From positions 1-64,000 of the forward strand of contig MU857690.1 in assembly GCA_033296725.1 (NCBI GenBank): a DNA stretch of 64,000 nt. The letters are read 5' to 3'. Under the pieces are notes generated by a model. That model worked only from the letters and a program-made list of their open reading frames with translations, was not told where the DNA came from and did no database searches. A program made the translations under genes and the position numbers. The DNA comes from Corynascus novoguineensis. Lineage: Eukaryota; Ascomycota; Sordariomycetes; Sordariales; Chaetomiaceae. Numbering within the stretch: position 1 is the stretch's first letter; each line of letters starts with the position of its first letter. Of the stretch, positions 45,501-57,009 are shown piece after piece.

Positions 45501-46745
45501 TTAGAATGATGACCGCTGGGGCAATATCCTCGCTTTTTTTGCCGCAGAATCGGCCGCCCACTGGATCTGGTCAAAAGACACAATCTTCTGGGCAGCCGGC
45601 CGTGCTGGCGTCTTGAGCACCCTGTTATCCTCCACCAGCCCGGCCAACCGACAAATCTCCCACCTCGCTCCCTTGATTCCCACACCGTTCCCGTCCGTGT
45701 CCGGATCGCCCGCCGAGGTAACCCAAATCTCCCGCTGCCACCCTTTCTCGGCTCCTTCCAACCACGTCAGACTCCCCGTTTCCACCCTTCGTAGCTCATT
45801 CCACACGTTCAGGCAAACCTCTTCAACCCGGCTCCGCGCCCGTTCCTCCTTGGTGTCGCGCATCAGCTTGTCCACTTTGGTCAACACCACCGACGTCCTG
45901 ACCTCGGCATCCCTCAGCGTCTCTAGCACCATGCGGTCCGCCTCCTTGAACCCCGCTACAGCGTCGATGAGCAGCACGGCACCCCGGAGCATCTCTCGCC
46001 TGGCCAGGTACTTCTCAATTTCCTTCCCCCATTCCGCCTCGGAGCCAAGCCCGTAACCAGGCATGTCGACCATGATGAGCCGGTGCTGCGGTAAGGGCTC
46101 AAGCAGCTCGCGCTTGGCGCGGCGCTCGCCGCGGCTGCCGCTCTCTACCCCCAAGCGCTCCTTGCGTTCGCGGGCGCGCTCAAGCGCCGCAACGCGTTGC
46201 GCCTTGGAAGGCGGACCGAACCCGTACGCATTGACACTGCGCGTGCTGCCCGCAACTTTGCTTGTGATGGCCAGGCCCGCGCCGCGGGCTTGCAGGCCGT
46301 GCGCCCGGCGCGCCGTCTCCGCGTCCGCCCCCGCTAGCGCGTTAATCAGCGTCGACTTGCCCACGTTGGACCGCCCAATCAAGCACACCTCGGGCGTGTG
46401 CGTGTTGACGGGTATGTGCAGGAAGCGCGAGGCAGAGTATAGGAAGCGCGGGGCCTGCGACGTGAAGACGGTGCTCGCCTGTTGGAGAGAGGTCGGGTGG
46501 GGTACCCGAGACGGCAAAGCGCGTTGTTGCGGGTCATTGGAGGGCGGTGGCAGATACGAGATGGCTGGAAAGGTCGGTTCGGCGAGGTTCGATTTCTTCT
46601 TTTTGGAGCTGATTTTAGAGGGTGGATGGGAGGGTTTCGAAGGTGAGGAACGCGAGGAAGAAGACGACGACGAGGCCTGGCGGCGTATTTGTCGGCCAAG
46701 AAGAGCGGGTAGTGTTGTCGGTGATATCCTCTTTGGCGTCGCCAT
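45501..46745 (-). CDS. mitochondrial EngB/YihA-type GTPase
   Basis: Single-exon gene of 414 residues. EngB-family GTPases act in assembly of the large ribosomal subunit; the fungal relative (MRX8 in yeast) works on mitochondrial translation. The G1 motif GRSNVGKSTLIN (about 124-135), the G3 motif VDMPGYG (about 226-232) and the G4 motif LTKVDKL (about 290) are all intact, and SAG after VT probably serves as G5. A Ser-, Lys- and Pro-rich N-terminal 90 residues, starting MATPKRISPTTLPALLGRQI with Arg residues, are a likely mitochondrial targeting and linker region. An insert between G1 and G3 (about 165-215), rich in Arg and Glu, is longer than in bacterial EngB. It is divergent from FMC1, also mitochondrial, at 349 bp, so the two may be co-regulated. 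Confidence 0.85.
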   Translation of the reverse strand: MATPKRISPTTLPALLGRQIRRQASSSSSSSRSSPSKPSHPPSKISSKKKKSNLAEPTFPAISYLPPPSNDPQQRALPSRVPHPTSLQQASTVFTSQAPRFLYSASRFLHIPVNTHTPEVCLIGRSNVGKSTLINALAGADAETARRAHGLQARGAGLAITSKVAGSTRSVNAYGFGPPSKAQRVAALERARERKERLGVESGSRGERRAKRELLEPLPQHRLIMVDMPGYGLGSEAEWGKEIEKYLARREMLRGAVLLIDAVAGFKEADRMVLETLRDAEVRTSVVLTKVDKLMRDTKEERARSRVEEVCLNVWNELRRVETGSLTWLEGAEKGWQREIWVTSAGDPDTDGNGVGIKGARWEICRLAGLVEDNRVLKTPARPAAQKIVSFDQIQWAADSAAKKARILPQRSSF

Positions 46746-47094
46746 TGTGTTGGGTTGGCCAGCAAGCCCGTGGTAATATTCTCCTCGTTTGACGGGGTGC
46801 TGGAAGTCGAGGAGTTTGAGGAGTAAGACAATCGCAAGATAGATTTAGATGACGCTAATCTTGCCTGCCGGGATATGATGCTGGATAGATAAGGGTTAGG
46901 GTTAAACTTCGTTCACTTGCAAACCGAGTTGCGATCGCGATTTTTGGAGGCAGAGGTTCATGCAAAATAGACATCGCCCACCCAGCGGAGGACCAGGTAG
47001 CAGCCGTTCCCCCCCAAGCCGTCACCTACAACCCACCTATTTCTAGAGTGTTATCCGGAATCTGAGGTTCTAAAGCTACCACAAAAACAAGACA
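46746..47094. promoter_or_regulatory. divergent promoter region, EngB / FMC1
   Basis: 349-bp spacer between the divergent mitochondrial genes, with a telomere-like motif near its middle (46892-46906). No other clear shared element is seen. Confidence 0.6.
46892..46906 (+). promoter_or_regulatory. telobox-like TTAGGG motif in EngB/FMC1 promoter
   Basis: AGGGTTAGGGTTAAA (minus strand TTTAACCCTAACCCT) contains two tandem telomere units. It lies 147 bp from the EngB start and 189 bp from the FMC1 start. Telobox-binding Myb proteins regulate ribosomal and other housekeeping genes in plants and some yeasts; a similar role here would be new but is unproven. Confidence 0.5.
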
Positions 47095-47457
47095 ATGGCC
47101 ACCCGTCTACGGTCCCTCTACCGCTCCCTCCTCCGCGAGCTTCCGCCGCGACCCGTCCTCTCCTCTCCGCGCGCGCCGCTTCACCAACGCCTGCGCGATA
47201 ACTTCCAGCAGCCAACTACAACGACAAATGCAACAACAACCGCAACCGCCGAGCTGCGCGCCGCCCAAGCCGAGCAGTACCTGGCCTATCTGCGGGCCCA
47301 GCGCACTTACGTGACCCTCCTCGAGCGCTACAACCCGGGCATGGGCATGGATGAGGAGGAGCGTGTACGGCTGACGGCGCGGCGTGTTGGTATGGACCTT
47401 CCTGTCGAATACGACGGTGCCGACTCGGTGGAGGGCGGTGAGGAGGGGAAGAAGTGA
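47095..47457 (+). CDS. FMC1: ATP synthase assembly factor FMC1 (LYR protein)
   Basis: Single-exon gene of 120 residues. FMC1 helps assemble mitochondrial F1F0 ATP synthase, working with the F1 assembly factors. The protein opens with MATRLRSLYRSLLRELP, which carries the LYR tripeptide at residues 8-10 and a basic helix typical of LYR proteins. The middle has the helix QAEQYLAYLRAQRTYVTLLERYNPGM, close to the FMC1 conserved segment, then RVRLTARRVGMDLP. A Thr/Asn-rich stretch (about 42-53) is a linker. Length is normal for the family. The tail is acidic. A possible GA microsatellite lies about 215 bp downstream (47672-47698). Confidence 0.8.
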   Translation: MATRLRSLYRSLLRELPPRPVLSSPRAPLHQRLRDNFQQPTTTTNATTTATAELRAAQAEQYLAYLRAQRTYVTLLERYNPGMGMDEEERVRLTARRVGMDLPVEYDGADSVEGGEEGKK

Positions 47458-48227
47458 GGAGGTTGGAACCAGAATTCATCTGTTGGAGAAATTTAGAAGT
47501 GTGTTCGGAGGGAAACGTGTAAGAGCACAAGTATAAAAGGGTCTTTTGGTGGGCGGCGTTTGGCGAATTTGTGGTATCCGAGAAGACCGGAATGTGGTTT
47601 GGGATTTTTTTGCGGTCCGGTGTTGACGAGCAATGTCGCGGGTGCGCTGACACTATGTTAACAGTGGGAAAAGAGAGAGAGAGAGAGAGAGAGAGAGACA
47701 TTGGCAACTGTACTATCAAATCATTTATGGAAAACGCAGCATGGAGTACCATCCTCTCAATTGTCACGCATACCACATATCACCTACGCAGTGGATATTC
47801 AGACGAACCATATTTAGGCTGGGTGGCCTGACTGCAGACGCTTCTTGGACCGTTACTCTTTCACTTCGTGTAGCGCAGCGGTGACGGCCGGAGGGTGAGC
47901 ACATAAATTTCGAAACTAAAATCCCGAATACCATCAGGTTGAGATGTGATGTGATATCAAATTACCCTCTGAAAGGTATAGATTCGAAGATACAGGTCCC
48001 TGAATCGCCCATCCTTGTCCATCAACCAACTCCCATCCAGAAAACCCCAGCTCATATACATCATTCACTCGTTCTTCCCTTTTAATCGGTGCATGGATAA
48101 CGATTAAGACGGCAATCGGGGTATCAAAAACCGCCATCAGCAACCGCCTTCAGAAGGGGGCCGCTACAGTGGAAAACACCAGAGCTGGCCTGGCATCACC
48201 GAGAATAGAAAAGAAAAAAAAGCACTC
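47458..48227. other. intergenic, with a GA microsatellite
   Basis: 770-bp spacer. A GA repeat of about 27 bases lies at 47672-47698. The two flanking genes are convergent (FMC1 plus, next gene minus), so this is 3' flank on both sides. No coding sequence. Confidence 0.6.
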
Positions 48228-51200
48228 TTAGACACCGCCAACACCTCCTTCCTCAAAACTCTCGTCCCACCCTCCCGTCTCGAGCAAATAACCGCCAACC
48301 CTCTCCTTCACGTTCCCCACTGTCTCCCCCAGCGCGCTATTCCACTGGTCTTGCACCACCCGGACCTTCTCCTTGAGGTCGTCCGTCAGCCGTCTGCTTT
48401 CCTCGGCCTTCATCTCGTCGACCCGGGCCGGGTCCCGGCCGTCGAGCTCCATGACCTTGGCTTTGGCCAAGACGCACGCCTCCTTCACCTCGTGCAGCAG
48501 GCACAGCAGGTTCGTCTGGCTCTCAATAAATTGGTACGTGCTCTTCTCGGCGTGCAGCAGCAGGCTGAAGAGATATTGTAAAGGGTGCTCAACGTAGCTC
48601 GGGTTCTCGGCGAACTCGGCCGCGGGGATCTGGATGTGGAAGCCGTCGAGGTCGGCGCCGTCGGCGGGAATCTTGTCGAGCAGCCGCTTGAGCGGCGGGG
48701 CGATGTCCCAGAAGGCGTTGAGCTGCACTTCGACCCCGCGCACGACCGTCTCCTCGACGACGTCGCGGAATTCCTGCGCCCGGTGCAACGCTTCCTCGGC
48801 GAATGCCAGCGCCCGCTTGGACGCGTCCTCGACGAAGAATGCCTCGGCCGATGCCACCTTGTCGTCCTGCCCAGCCAGTCGATATGGCACCAACACCATG
48901 TCGCGGTAGCGGTCGTTGCGGTCGGAGAGGAGATCGTACAAGCTACGGTGGAGGGCTTCGCGCGCTTCGAAGATCCATTTGAGCAGAGTCAGCTTCTCGA
49001 GAAGCTCGGGCTGTTCGTCGCCTTCTTCTTGCGGCAAATTCGGGTTGGACTCGTGAGTCTCGTCGAAGAGCCGGCTGCGGAGGGACTGGAAAAGGTTGGT
49101 CGCGCTGTTGATGCGCGTTTGGAGTATCTCATTGACTGGCATAACGACGGCGGTCTGGAATGACTCAAAGTCGTTCTTTTCGAGTTCCTTGACTCGGTTT
49201 TGTTCCTCAGTTTTGGCCTCAGCTTCGATGGCCGCAGCCTCGGCGTACCCAATGGCGCCCGAGGACACCTGCTGCTGGAGGTGCTGGTTGAGAGCTTGCC
49301 GCCGCTTTTTCGTCGTCTCGGTGGCTTCCGCGCGCATTTTGGAGCTGCTCTGCTTGAACCGTTCCCTGATGGTCTCAATCTCGGACATATCGCTTATCGC
49401 TCGAACCTCGGCGCGGTTCTGGGCTAGCTCGGGGTGGTTGTTATTTACAGCGGGATGGTGGCGCGGATAAGGCGGTGGAAGAGTCACAAGACGAGAGACA
49501 TCGAGGTGATCGGGGTTGGGGGTGGCCGGTGCCGACGAAGAGGCAAGTGAGCTACGGGAAAAAGCCTGCGGGGTTGTGGCCGGATCCTGTTCATGCCATC
49601 CCGCCTTCTCTGGAGGAAAAGAACCTCGCTTGCTCGAACTGGCGCCGGGCGATGGGTGCGGTTCATCGACCCACTGCAGCGCCTCTCGTGCCTCCTTGGG
49701 AACACCCATGTACTTTGATTCCCTCTTCGATCTTTCCAGCCGCGCCCCCGGCGCACCGGTGGAGTCGGCCTCCCACCAGCGGCTGGCTGGCCGCCCGCGA
49801 GAATCCTCCTCATCAAGCGCGTCACTGATGCTCATGCTCAGAATCGGTGACAACGAAGGCATATAGTTCGACGATTGCCGATTCTGGTTGGCAGGTGATG
49901 GCGGAGCCGGTTGGCTAGATGTCGGCGTGTTTCCGCCTAGAGCGGACCCGATAGAGCCGCGATGCGATCTCGGTTCCGATGACTGTGGTGTGAGTTCAAC
50001 GGTCCCGCTCGTCATCGAGTTGATTGACTCTCGTCTGGCGGTCATCGGCCGGAATAGGTCACGAGTCAGGTCAAGAATCTCAGACCCCATGGCGCTGATG
50101 GCCGCTCCATATCGCTCTCGCCGAATCCTCGACTCGCTCACGAAGAATTCAGCAAACAGCCTGACCCGTTCGGCATCGTTGGCCGCCGCTGCCTCCTTCC
50201 GAGCAAAGGCTGAGAAACGCTCGATGGTTCCCCGAGCAAACTGGTCGGTGCTCTGAGTAACGACTGCCTGTTTACTCAAGGTCGGTAAAGGAGTGTGCGG
50301 CGTGCTCAAAGGGTCTGTTATGCCCCGATGCGACGACGACGACCGGCTTCCGGTGGGAGGTGTCGGGAGGGCCTTTGGCGCTAAGGCATGCCGTTCGGGT
50401 TGCTTCCCTGCGCTGGGAGACAGCATCGTGGGTGTTACCTGTCCTGACGAAACCTGGGCTGACCCCTCAGCCCGCGGTGTCCGCGATTCCTGGGTGCTGT
50501 CATGCGACTCGCCCGTCCTCGGCGTTTCGCTCGTCCTCGCTGATCGCGGCGTCCCGCGGCTAATGGTCAGTCGCCGTTGTAGACCCCCAGATGGGCTTGG
50601 GATCACGATATCGGAGAGGGGCTGCGGTCGCGCAGACGATTCGACTGCGCCGCGTGCAACCCCTCGCGTTCTGCTCTCGCTCCTCCGCTCAAGTAACGTC
50701 TGTGCCTTCTCACCCCCTCTCACGGCGGGGCTTCTCACCAACCCCCCGCCTGGGCTTGTTGTGGAAGGACCGGATTCGGGTGAAGAGGCTGTCGCCACGG
50801 AGTTCTCGGCCCTTGAGTTCTCGGAAGCGTGGGCCGTGGCAGTACTCAAGGGCTCGGCGGTCGGTGCGGCCGGGCCTGGCATGTTGTCGCCATCTGTCCA
50901 GTTTGCTGGTGTAGGTGGGACCGGTCCCAGAGCAGCAATGCCCCCGGGAGGAGGTCTTCGCGTTGGTGGAGACACTATTGGATCGCTCCCCGACGGCGTC
51001 CGCTGGGCACTCTGGGACCTCAGCGTCGACGGCGGAGGGCCGGGTGGAGGCGGTGGTACGGGCATAGAAGGATCCCACCTCACCTGCGAAGAAGATCGCG
51101 AACGTGCCGATGTTGGTGTGGACACAGCCGGTGTTGAAACCGCTCGGCGTGCTGCAGGTGCCATATTCTGGGGACAGTCAGAGTCGGTCCGTTGCGGTAT

Positions 51201-51867
51201 CTGAACGGTCAGCGGTCCCGGATGGGCCGGAATACCCCGCGATAACATATTGATGCTGAACGACCTGTTGTGTGGTTGATCCAAAGGAGGACTTGCTTGC
51301 TCGACCTCACGCCGTCTCCCTAGAGATGGTAGCCCAAATCGTCTTTCGCGCGAGGCGCCCCTTGTTCCCGGAGGCGGAGGGAAAGACGTAGTAGCAACAG
51401 GTGGTTCCGTCGCGACTCTCTGCACCGGTGGCGGGGGAGCTCTGGCGACGGAGACATTGGCCGCTTGCGACTGTTCGAACGTCATGCTCGTAGGCCGTCC
51501 GCTGCGGGGAGGAGAGTACGGCGGGGGAGGGAGCGGCGAAGCTTCCACGAGTCAGTCAAACAAGACAGACAACAGAGAGATGATAGAGCTTACTCTGGGG
51601 TTCCTGAAAGGGCTGCGCAGCCTGGGCGTGCTGCATGCGATCCGGAGCAGGGCCGGCACTCGGTGAGGCTATCCATTCTTGGGGGTTGTATGGCTGGATC
51701 GCGCTCAGAGGGGTCTGAGGTGGTGGGAAGCCGGCGTGAGAATTCACTGACAGGGCTGACACCGGGGTGTTGGCGTTGTGTCCATGGAAACCGCCCAACG
51801 AGCCCGTGTGAAGAGGATTCAACCCGGCGCGAAGCCGCGCGGTCGTATCGCGAGCTGAACTCATCAT
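48228..51867 (-). CDS. large conserved-looking hypothetical protein
   Basis: Two exons on the minus strand, 51594-51867 and 48228-51541, with a 52-bp intron, give 1,195 residues. I do not recognise the family. The first 550 or so residues are Pro/Ser/Thr-rich and disordered, with PPPPYSPPRSGRP, RRLTISRGTPRS and similar phosphorylation-prone segments, and a fungal-type start MMSSARDTTARLRAGLNPLHTGSLGG. A helical block follows (ERYGAAISAMGSEILDLTRDLFRP), then from about residue 800 a strong coiled coil (RERFKQSSSKMRAEATETTKKR and EAEAKTEEQNRVKELEKND). The last 350 residues are a predicted helical domain with GLDGFHIQIPAAEF-like and YLFSLLLHAEKSTYQF segments, acidic ends, and no transmembrane helix. 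The layout suggests a cytoplasmic scaffold, perhaps for polarity or membrane-cytoskeleton functions, but this is inference. Confidence 0.75.
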
Positions 51868-54800
51868 GGCGGGCAGGCGGTGTCAAACTCGGCCTCGAGG
51901 GTAGATATGGGCGTCGGTTTCCTGATCTCTTCCAACCCGGCAAACGTTTGGCGGGGTGTCCTCAGGGCCGTCGTACTTCCACGCTGTCCCGAATCAACAC
52001 CAACAGAGACCTCGAGAGGCCCTCACCATGCCATTCACAGCCGAGCCTAAGTCCTGTTGGAAGCTCGGCCGTCAAGTCCTAGCCTCATATGACTCTTGCC
52101 TGTGAGTGCCCGAGTCCTGATAACGGTCAGTAATCGAACTGGCTGAGTCGTCCTTGAAGCTGTGATACCCCCCCAAGGCGCGGCTGCGGCGCAATGTGGT
52201 GCAGGCTGCAGCTGGCGTCGGACGGAAAGGTGAGAGCGTTGCAGGAGGTAAAGAGGGATTGCACCAGGCCCGACAGGGATTCCGAGAGGAGGCGACGGTG
52301 GAATCTGCGACCTATCAGCACCCTAGCGTGCGAGTGTTGCAGGGAGGTAGATTAAACTGTCGGACATGCATTGAAAAGCGGGAACAGCCCTCCGGTGGTG
52401 AGCTGGGGGGTGTTGTAAGGGGCCACGGGGGGGCCTTGGCGACTTTGGGGTTACCTTGCGAATGCTCTGAAACTGGCCCTTGTTTTCAAAGCATGCAACG
52501 GTGCGACCTGCTGAATCGAGGCTCGTCAATGCCCAGCCATTCAATATCACGACCTCTATGTCCAGATTCTTCCCATGCAGGGGAGAAAAGTTGGGATTCA
52601 GCGAATGTGCGGTAACAGAGGGTCTCACGGAGATCACCCATCGATCTTCCCGTTCTTGTCTAACTTCGGAAACCTGACTTGTGAGTTTAATCCAGGTTGG
52701 TACTACAAGACACGGACACGCAGGTGTCACCTTGGATCGACAAACGAGATCGCTCTGTGTTGCGATAGCTTCAACCCTTGTCGACCCACCCTTGCAGCAC
52801 ATCCCCCCGCAACCAAGGGCAGGTCATTCGATCTTGATGATTCTAGCCCTGCGAACCCTTTGCCTGCCCTTTAACACCAGAACAATGCATGCTAACAGGC
52901 GATGGTGGCAAGCATTCGACGAGAGGGGATAAAGGGACGGCCGAGCCGAGCGAAAGTACTTGATTGGCCGTTCCCAAGAGGCCTGTGCCGGCAATCTATT
53001 CTTGGTTTTGGGCAAAATTCGGGAGCTGGCCAGTGATTCGCCAGGAGCCGTGCATTGGCGGTGATGCATGCTGCGGGCGCTTAACCCCTTGCTCGTTCCA
53101 TGGCGCATGATTCGACTGTTGTTGCTTGTCGTCGCATCCGCAAATGGCAGATGCTTTCCCCACCTCCGCTCGTGCAGTCGAATTGGCGCACCATCTCGAT
53201 GGGGAGAACTGACAGTAGACGGACTACTTGGGCAAAAAGCGGAAACTTGGCCCGATGGTATGAAGGTGAATCAGGAGTGGTTTTCTGGGTGGACTGGCAT
53301 CGCAAACATTCGATTTAAAGGGCGTTGCGTTTGCATCCAACCCGAGCGAGAGGTGGCTGTCCCTCACATAATCGAGCCCAAACCCGGGACGCCAGCTTCT
53401 AGCGCGTGGTCCATAGAAGACGTAGAATCGGGTCTCGTTGGATTGGGCATTTACCTACAGGAAGTGTTGCCGCCTCTGTTTTCAGTTGTTGCAGAGACAC
53501 CCAAGACGCATGTCGCATTGTCCTCGGGCCGACGAGATCAGAAAAAGACGTAGACCCTTGGAGTAGCGTTGTGCATTAGAGATCATCATCCACTGCTAGC
53601 AACACTTCGCCGAAGACACCCCATATCTTCCGGGCCTTGGTGCTCGACAGGGTGATGAGATATCAATAGCATATGTTCTCTCGACGCGGATTCGTCAACC
53701 ATTGCCATCGGGGGATGAACCAGCATCGGAATGTTCACATGCCGAATTGCATACCACGGATAGTCCCGCCTGCCGCCGAGTGTAATAATTAGCCCAACAT
53801 CTCGAAATATCCACCTGGTGTCTAGCAGGAAACAACCGCGTGGGCTAGCCGCGAGAAATGAGAACATGGTCGATAGATCAGGGATGTCGATATTGCTAGC
53901 CACAGTCGAGCAGCGGAAGACGAGTGTTCCGGATGTGACGTGGAGTCGTCTTTGATGAAGCTCCTGCTTGTGAATGGGGGCCCGAATATGCCATCTCGCA
54001 GCATGGAGCACAAGCTGCTGATTGCACATGGGCGCTGGTGTTAAATCGACAAGGCCAAGCGAACCCGCAGCCTCTAGTCACCAGCCGTTGAATCTTGGCG
54101 AACATCTACCCGGCCGGTTGGGACCGAGATGTTCTTTATTTAGACACAGGTCGGCGCCTTTGCTTGTCCAAGATACACGAGTGTATCCGTAGTGCGCGAC
54201 ATTGGCTGAAAAGACATCCGGAATGGCGGACAAGGCCGGACATTGGCAACCCCCTTCGGCCGGGCTCTGCCGGGGCCGGATGGACTGAGTTCCGGCGGTC
54301 CAGGTCACGACTCGTGTAGTGAGCGAATCTTGATCCCAGCTGCAGGTTTCTCTAACTGCTGGTGTCGTCCATACCAAATCGGCCTGCGCCATCGGTGACA
54401 GCAATTTGTCGATGAACCATGGGTCCTCTCTCCGAGGGCAATTCGAAGACGAACCTCAGGATCGCGTAACAGAACTTCGTGGAAGGTTGAAATATGCCTC
54501 GTCGCATGGGAACGCCCTTCCAACAATACTGCAAACTTTGTTCCCTTTACTTGAGGCTCAGGCGATCCAGAAGAGATACCAAGCAGAGATACCAAGCATG
54601 GGCGACTCAACCATGACCGTTTTGTGTGGAATTCTGGCAAGAAATTGGCGAAACCCCCCGAGTTGTCTTCGTGCGCGGTTTGACTGATCATCGTTCGTCA
54701 TGCCGCTAACCTCTTCTCAAGGCCAATACACTATTCTGTCCTGCTTCAGCACAACAATGGCTGAAGATCGTCGAGAAACAGCGATCAGCTCGCCCAGGGC

Positions 54801-55355
54801 AGAAATCATGTGAAATTGTTTGGTGCTGGGCCTGGAACGGCCCTGGCTGAGGCCGTGTTGACCGAAAACGGCAGGATCCAGACCCCACCAAAGGCGGTCA
54901 GGATTTCCTGCCCCTGTTCCCCGCCTAATTGGGTCCTGCTGAGTTTTCTAGAGCTTTCCAAGCTGCGCTCTGACAACTGCTCCCATTTCTTCATTTGGGG
55001 CGAGCCTCGCTCCCCTCTCAACAGCTTCGAGTCGCCCCTCCACAGAAACACTGTGACCGACGTTGTTTTTGACAAGCAGGTACGTGTGGACTTTTGTGCT
55101 TTACGCATCTTATTTGCGCGCCAATTGCTCCCTGATGATTGTTCAGCTGGCACCAGTCATAGGGCGACTTGTACTCCTTCCCTTGATGACAGATGCTGCG
55201 GTCCACCAGGCCACTTCTGATCGAGCACCAATCACCCATTCTAGTTAACGCTTAGCATCGAGATCTGTTGCTAACCGATACAGATCAAATTCAAACCTCC
55301 ATTCATATCTTCCCTGCCAGGTCTGTAGTTCTGGACAGCAACCACAGCCGCCAAC
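51868..55355. other. 3.5-kb gene-less stretch upstream of AHA1
   Basis: Contains only chance-like frames; a plus frame at 53068-53553 opens for 161 codons but shows no domain. It is divergent 5' flank for both the large unknown gene and AHA1, with a heat-shock-element-like motif at 54946-54963. Confidence 0.5.
54946..54963 (+). promoter_or_regulatory. heat-shock-element-like motif upstream of AHA1
   Basis: TTCTAGAGCTTTCCAAGC is laid out as alternating 5-bp units TTC..GAG..TTC..AGC, two perfect TTC blocks and two blocks one base off GAA. It lies about 390 bp upstream of the AHA1 start, and AHA1 is a known HSF1 target in yeast. The distance is longer than usual and two units are imperfect. Confidence 0.35.
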
Positions 55356-56566
55356 ATGGTCCTGCACAATCCCAACAACTGGCACTGGGTGAACAAGGAT
55401 GCGTCAGCATGGGCACGCCAGTGGTTCGATGATAACCTCACCAAGATTGAGGTAAAAGAGGGGGATGTCACGGCCAAGATCAACAAGGTCATCAGCATGG
55501 ATGGAGATGTCGACGTGGCACAGCGCAAGGGCAAGGTCATTACGATTTTTGATGTCAAATTAACCCTGGAGTACACAGGTACGTATTACCATAGAATACA
55601 ATCACCTTGTTCAATGCACTGCGCTGTTTTTGCTTGGAATCCTCCCACGTAACCTCGTCACTTGCCCCGCCGTAGCTAAAACCCCTGCGCTCCAGGCTCC
55701 ACCGCGGACGACGACGACGTCTCGGGCACCATCACCATCCCCGAGGTCTCGCACGAGCTCTCAGAGGACGAGTTTGTGGTATGTCTACCTTTCTCATTAG
55801 GTTTGCTTGGGGTCGCCAACTAAAATATCGCATCAGTTCGATATCGACATCTACTCCGAATCCAAGGAAAAGCAGCCCGTCAAGGACCTTGTCCGGTCGA
55901 AGCTCGTTCCCCAGCTCCGGAGCGAATTTGTAAAGCTGTCCCCTGCCCTAATTGCCGAGCACGGCAAGGACATCCAGCATGCTCCTGGTTCGAACCCGTC
56001 GAGTGGCTTCTCCACGCCGAAATACATCCCCCAGACTGCGTCTTCAGCCAAGCCAGCGGCCACTTCGGGCTCACAGAGGAACAAAGGCAGTGTCGTCAAC
56101 ACGACCACGGTGACGGACAACGAGGAGTTCCGCACGACGGCCGAGGAGCTCTATCGGACGTTCACCGACCCTGAACGGATAGCTGCCTTCACTCGCGCAC
56201 CTCCTAAGGTGTTCGAGGGCGCTAAGAAGGGCGGCAAATTTGAGTTGTTTGGCGGCACCGTGTCGGGAGAGTATCTGGAATTGGAGGAGCCAAAAAAGAT
56301 TGTCCAGAGCTGGCGTCTGGACCAGTGGCCGGCCGGCCACTACTCAACCCTTCAGATTGAGTTCGATCAAAATGATGTCGACAAGGTCACTACCATGCGT
56401 GTAGAGTGGAAGGGTGTGCCCATCGGTCAGGAGGAGGTTACCAAGCGGAACTGGCTCGAGTATTATGTCCGCAGCATCAAGCTGACTTTTGGGTGAGTGT
56501 TACCGCGCAGCTTACCGCATTGACGATATTAACACATCTTCGTGCAGTTTCGGCACCGTTCTTTGA
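55356..56566 (+). CDS. aha1: HSP90 co-chaperone AHA1
   Basis: Four exons, 55356-55578, 55696-55778, 55837-56492 and 56548-56566, with introns of 117, 58 and 55 bp, give 326 residues. AHA1 stimulates the ATPase of HSP90 in the cytosol. The N-terminal domain starts MVLHNPNNWHWVNKDASAWARQW, the family signature, with KVISMDGDVDVAQRKGK, and the FDIDIYSESK segment. A linker rich in Ser and Ala (about 160-190) joins the C-terminal AHSA1 domain: LYRTFTDPERIAAFTRAPP, GGKFELFGGTVSGEYLELEE, PKKIVQSWRL, WPAGHYSTLQIEFDQ and TKRNWLEYYVRSIKLTFG. The final exon adds only FGTVL, restored by frame logic and matching the FGFGTxL end of fungal homologues. Exon 2 is also short and was placed by frame closure. 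Likely heat-induced (see 54946). Confidence 0.9.
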
Positions 56567-57009
56567 GGGATCAGCATAGCGAGGGAGACGGCGTTCGGCG
56601 GGAAAGGTTCTGGCAAGAAGAGATGGGTATGCATGGGATAGGACGGCGGTGGCATCTACGTTTAGACTGGTCAGCTTCGTGCCTTCAGGGTCACAGCTGG
56701 ATATCACCAGCGATTTATGTCGTCACGAAGCAAGACCGATGATAGAACGATAATGCATGCCATACAAACCTTGTGAGCTCTCTCCCAACTACGTCTTGTC
56801 AGAATGTGCCTGAGAAGCTCCCCATCGGAGCCGAGTACGCTTGGCGCCGCCGTCATAAAAGCGGGGTAAGACCGAGATGCCTCCGAAAGATGAGCCACGG
56901 TGTTCTTGTTTCGCTCTCAAGTCACTTTCACCTGGCTGTCAACACGTTACAAGTCCAATCCAAGAGCCTTAACCCGTGATACAAAACCCAAACAACGAAG
57001 ATACTCAGA
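56567..57009. other. intergenic, AHA1 / nitrilase
   Basis: 443-bp spacer between two plus-strand genes; holds the AHA1 3' end and the nitrilase promoter. No coding sequence is seen. Confidence 0.6.

Noticed and set aside
53068..53553. 161-codon plus-strand frame upstream of AHA1
   Set aside because: No domain, no family resemblance, no intron structure; likely chance in a GC-moderate region.
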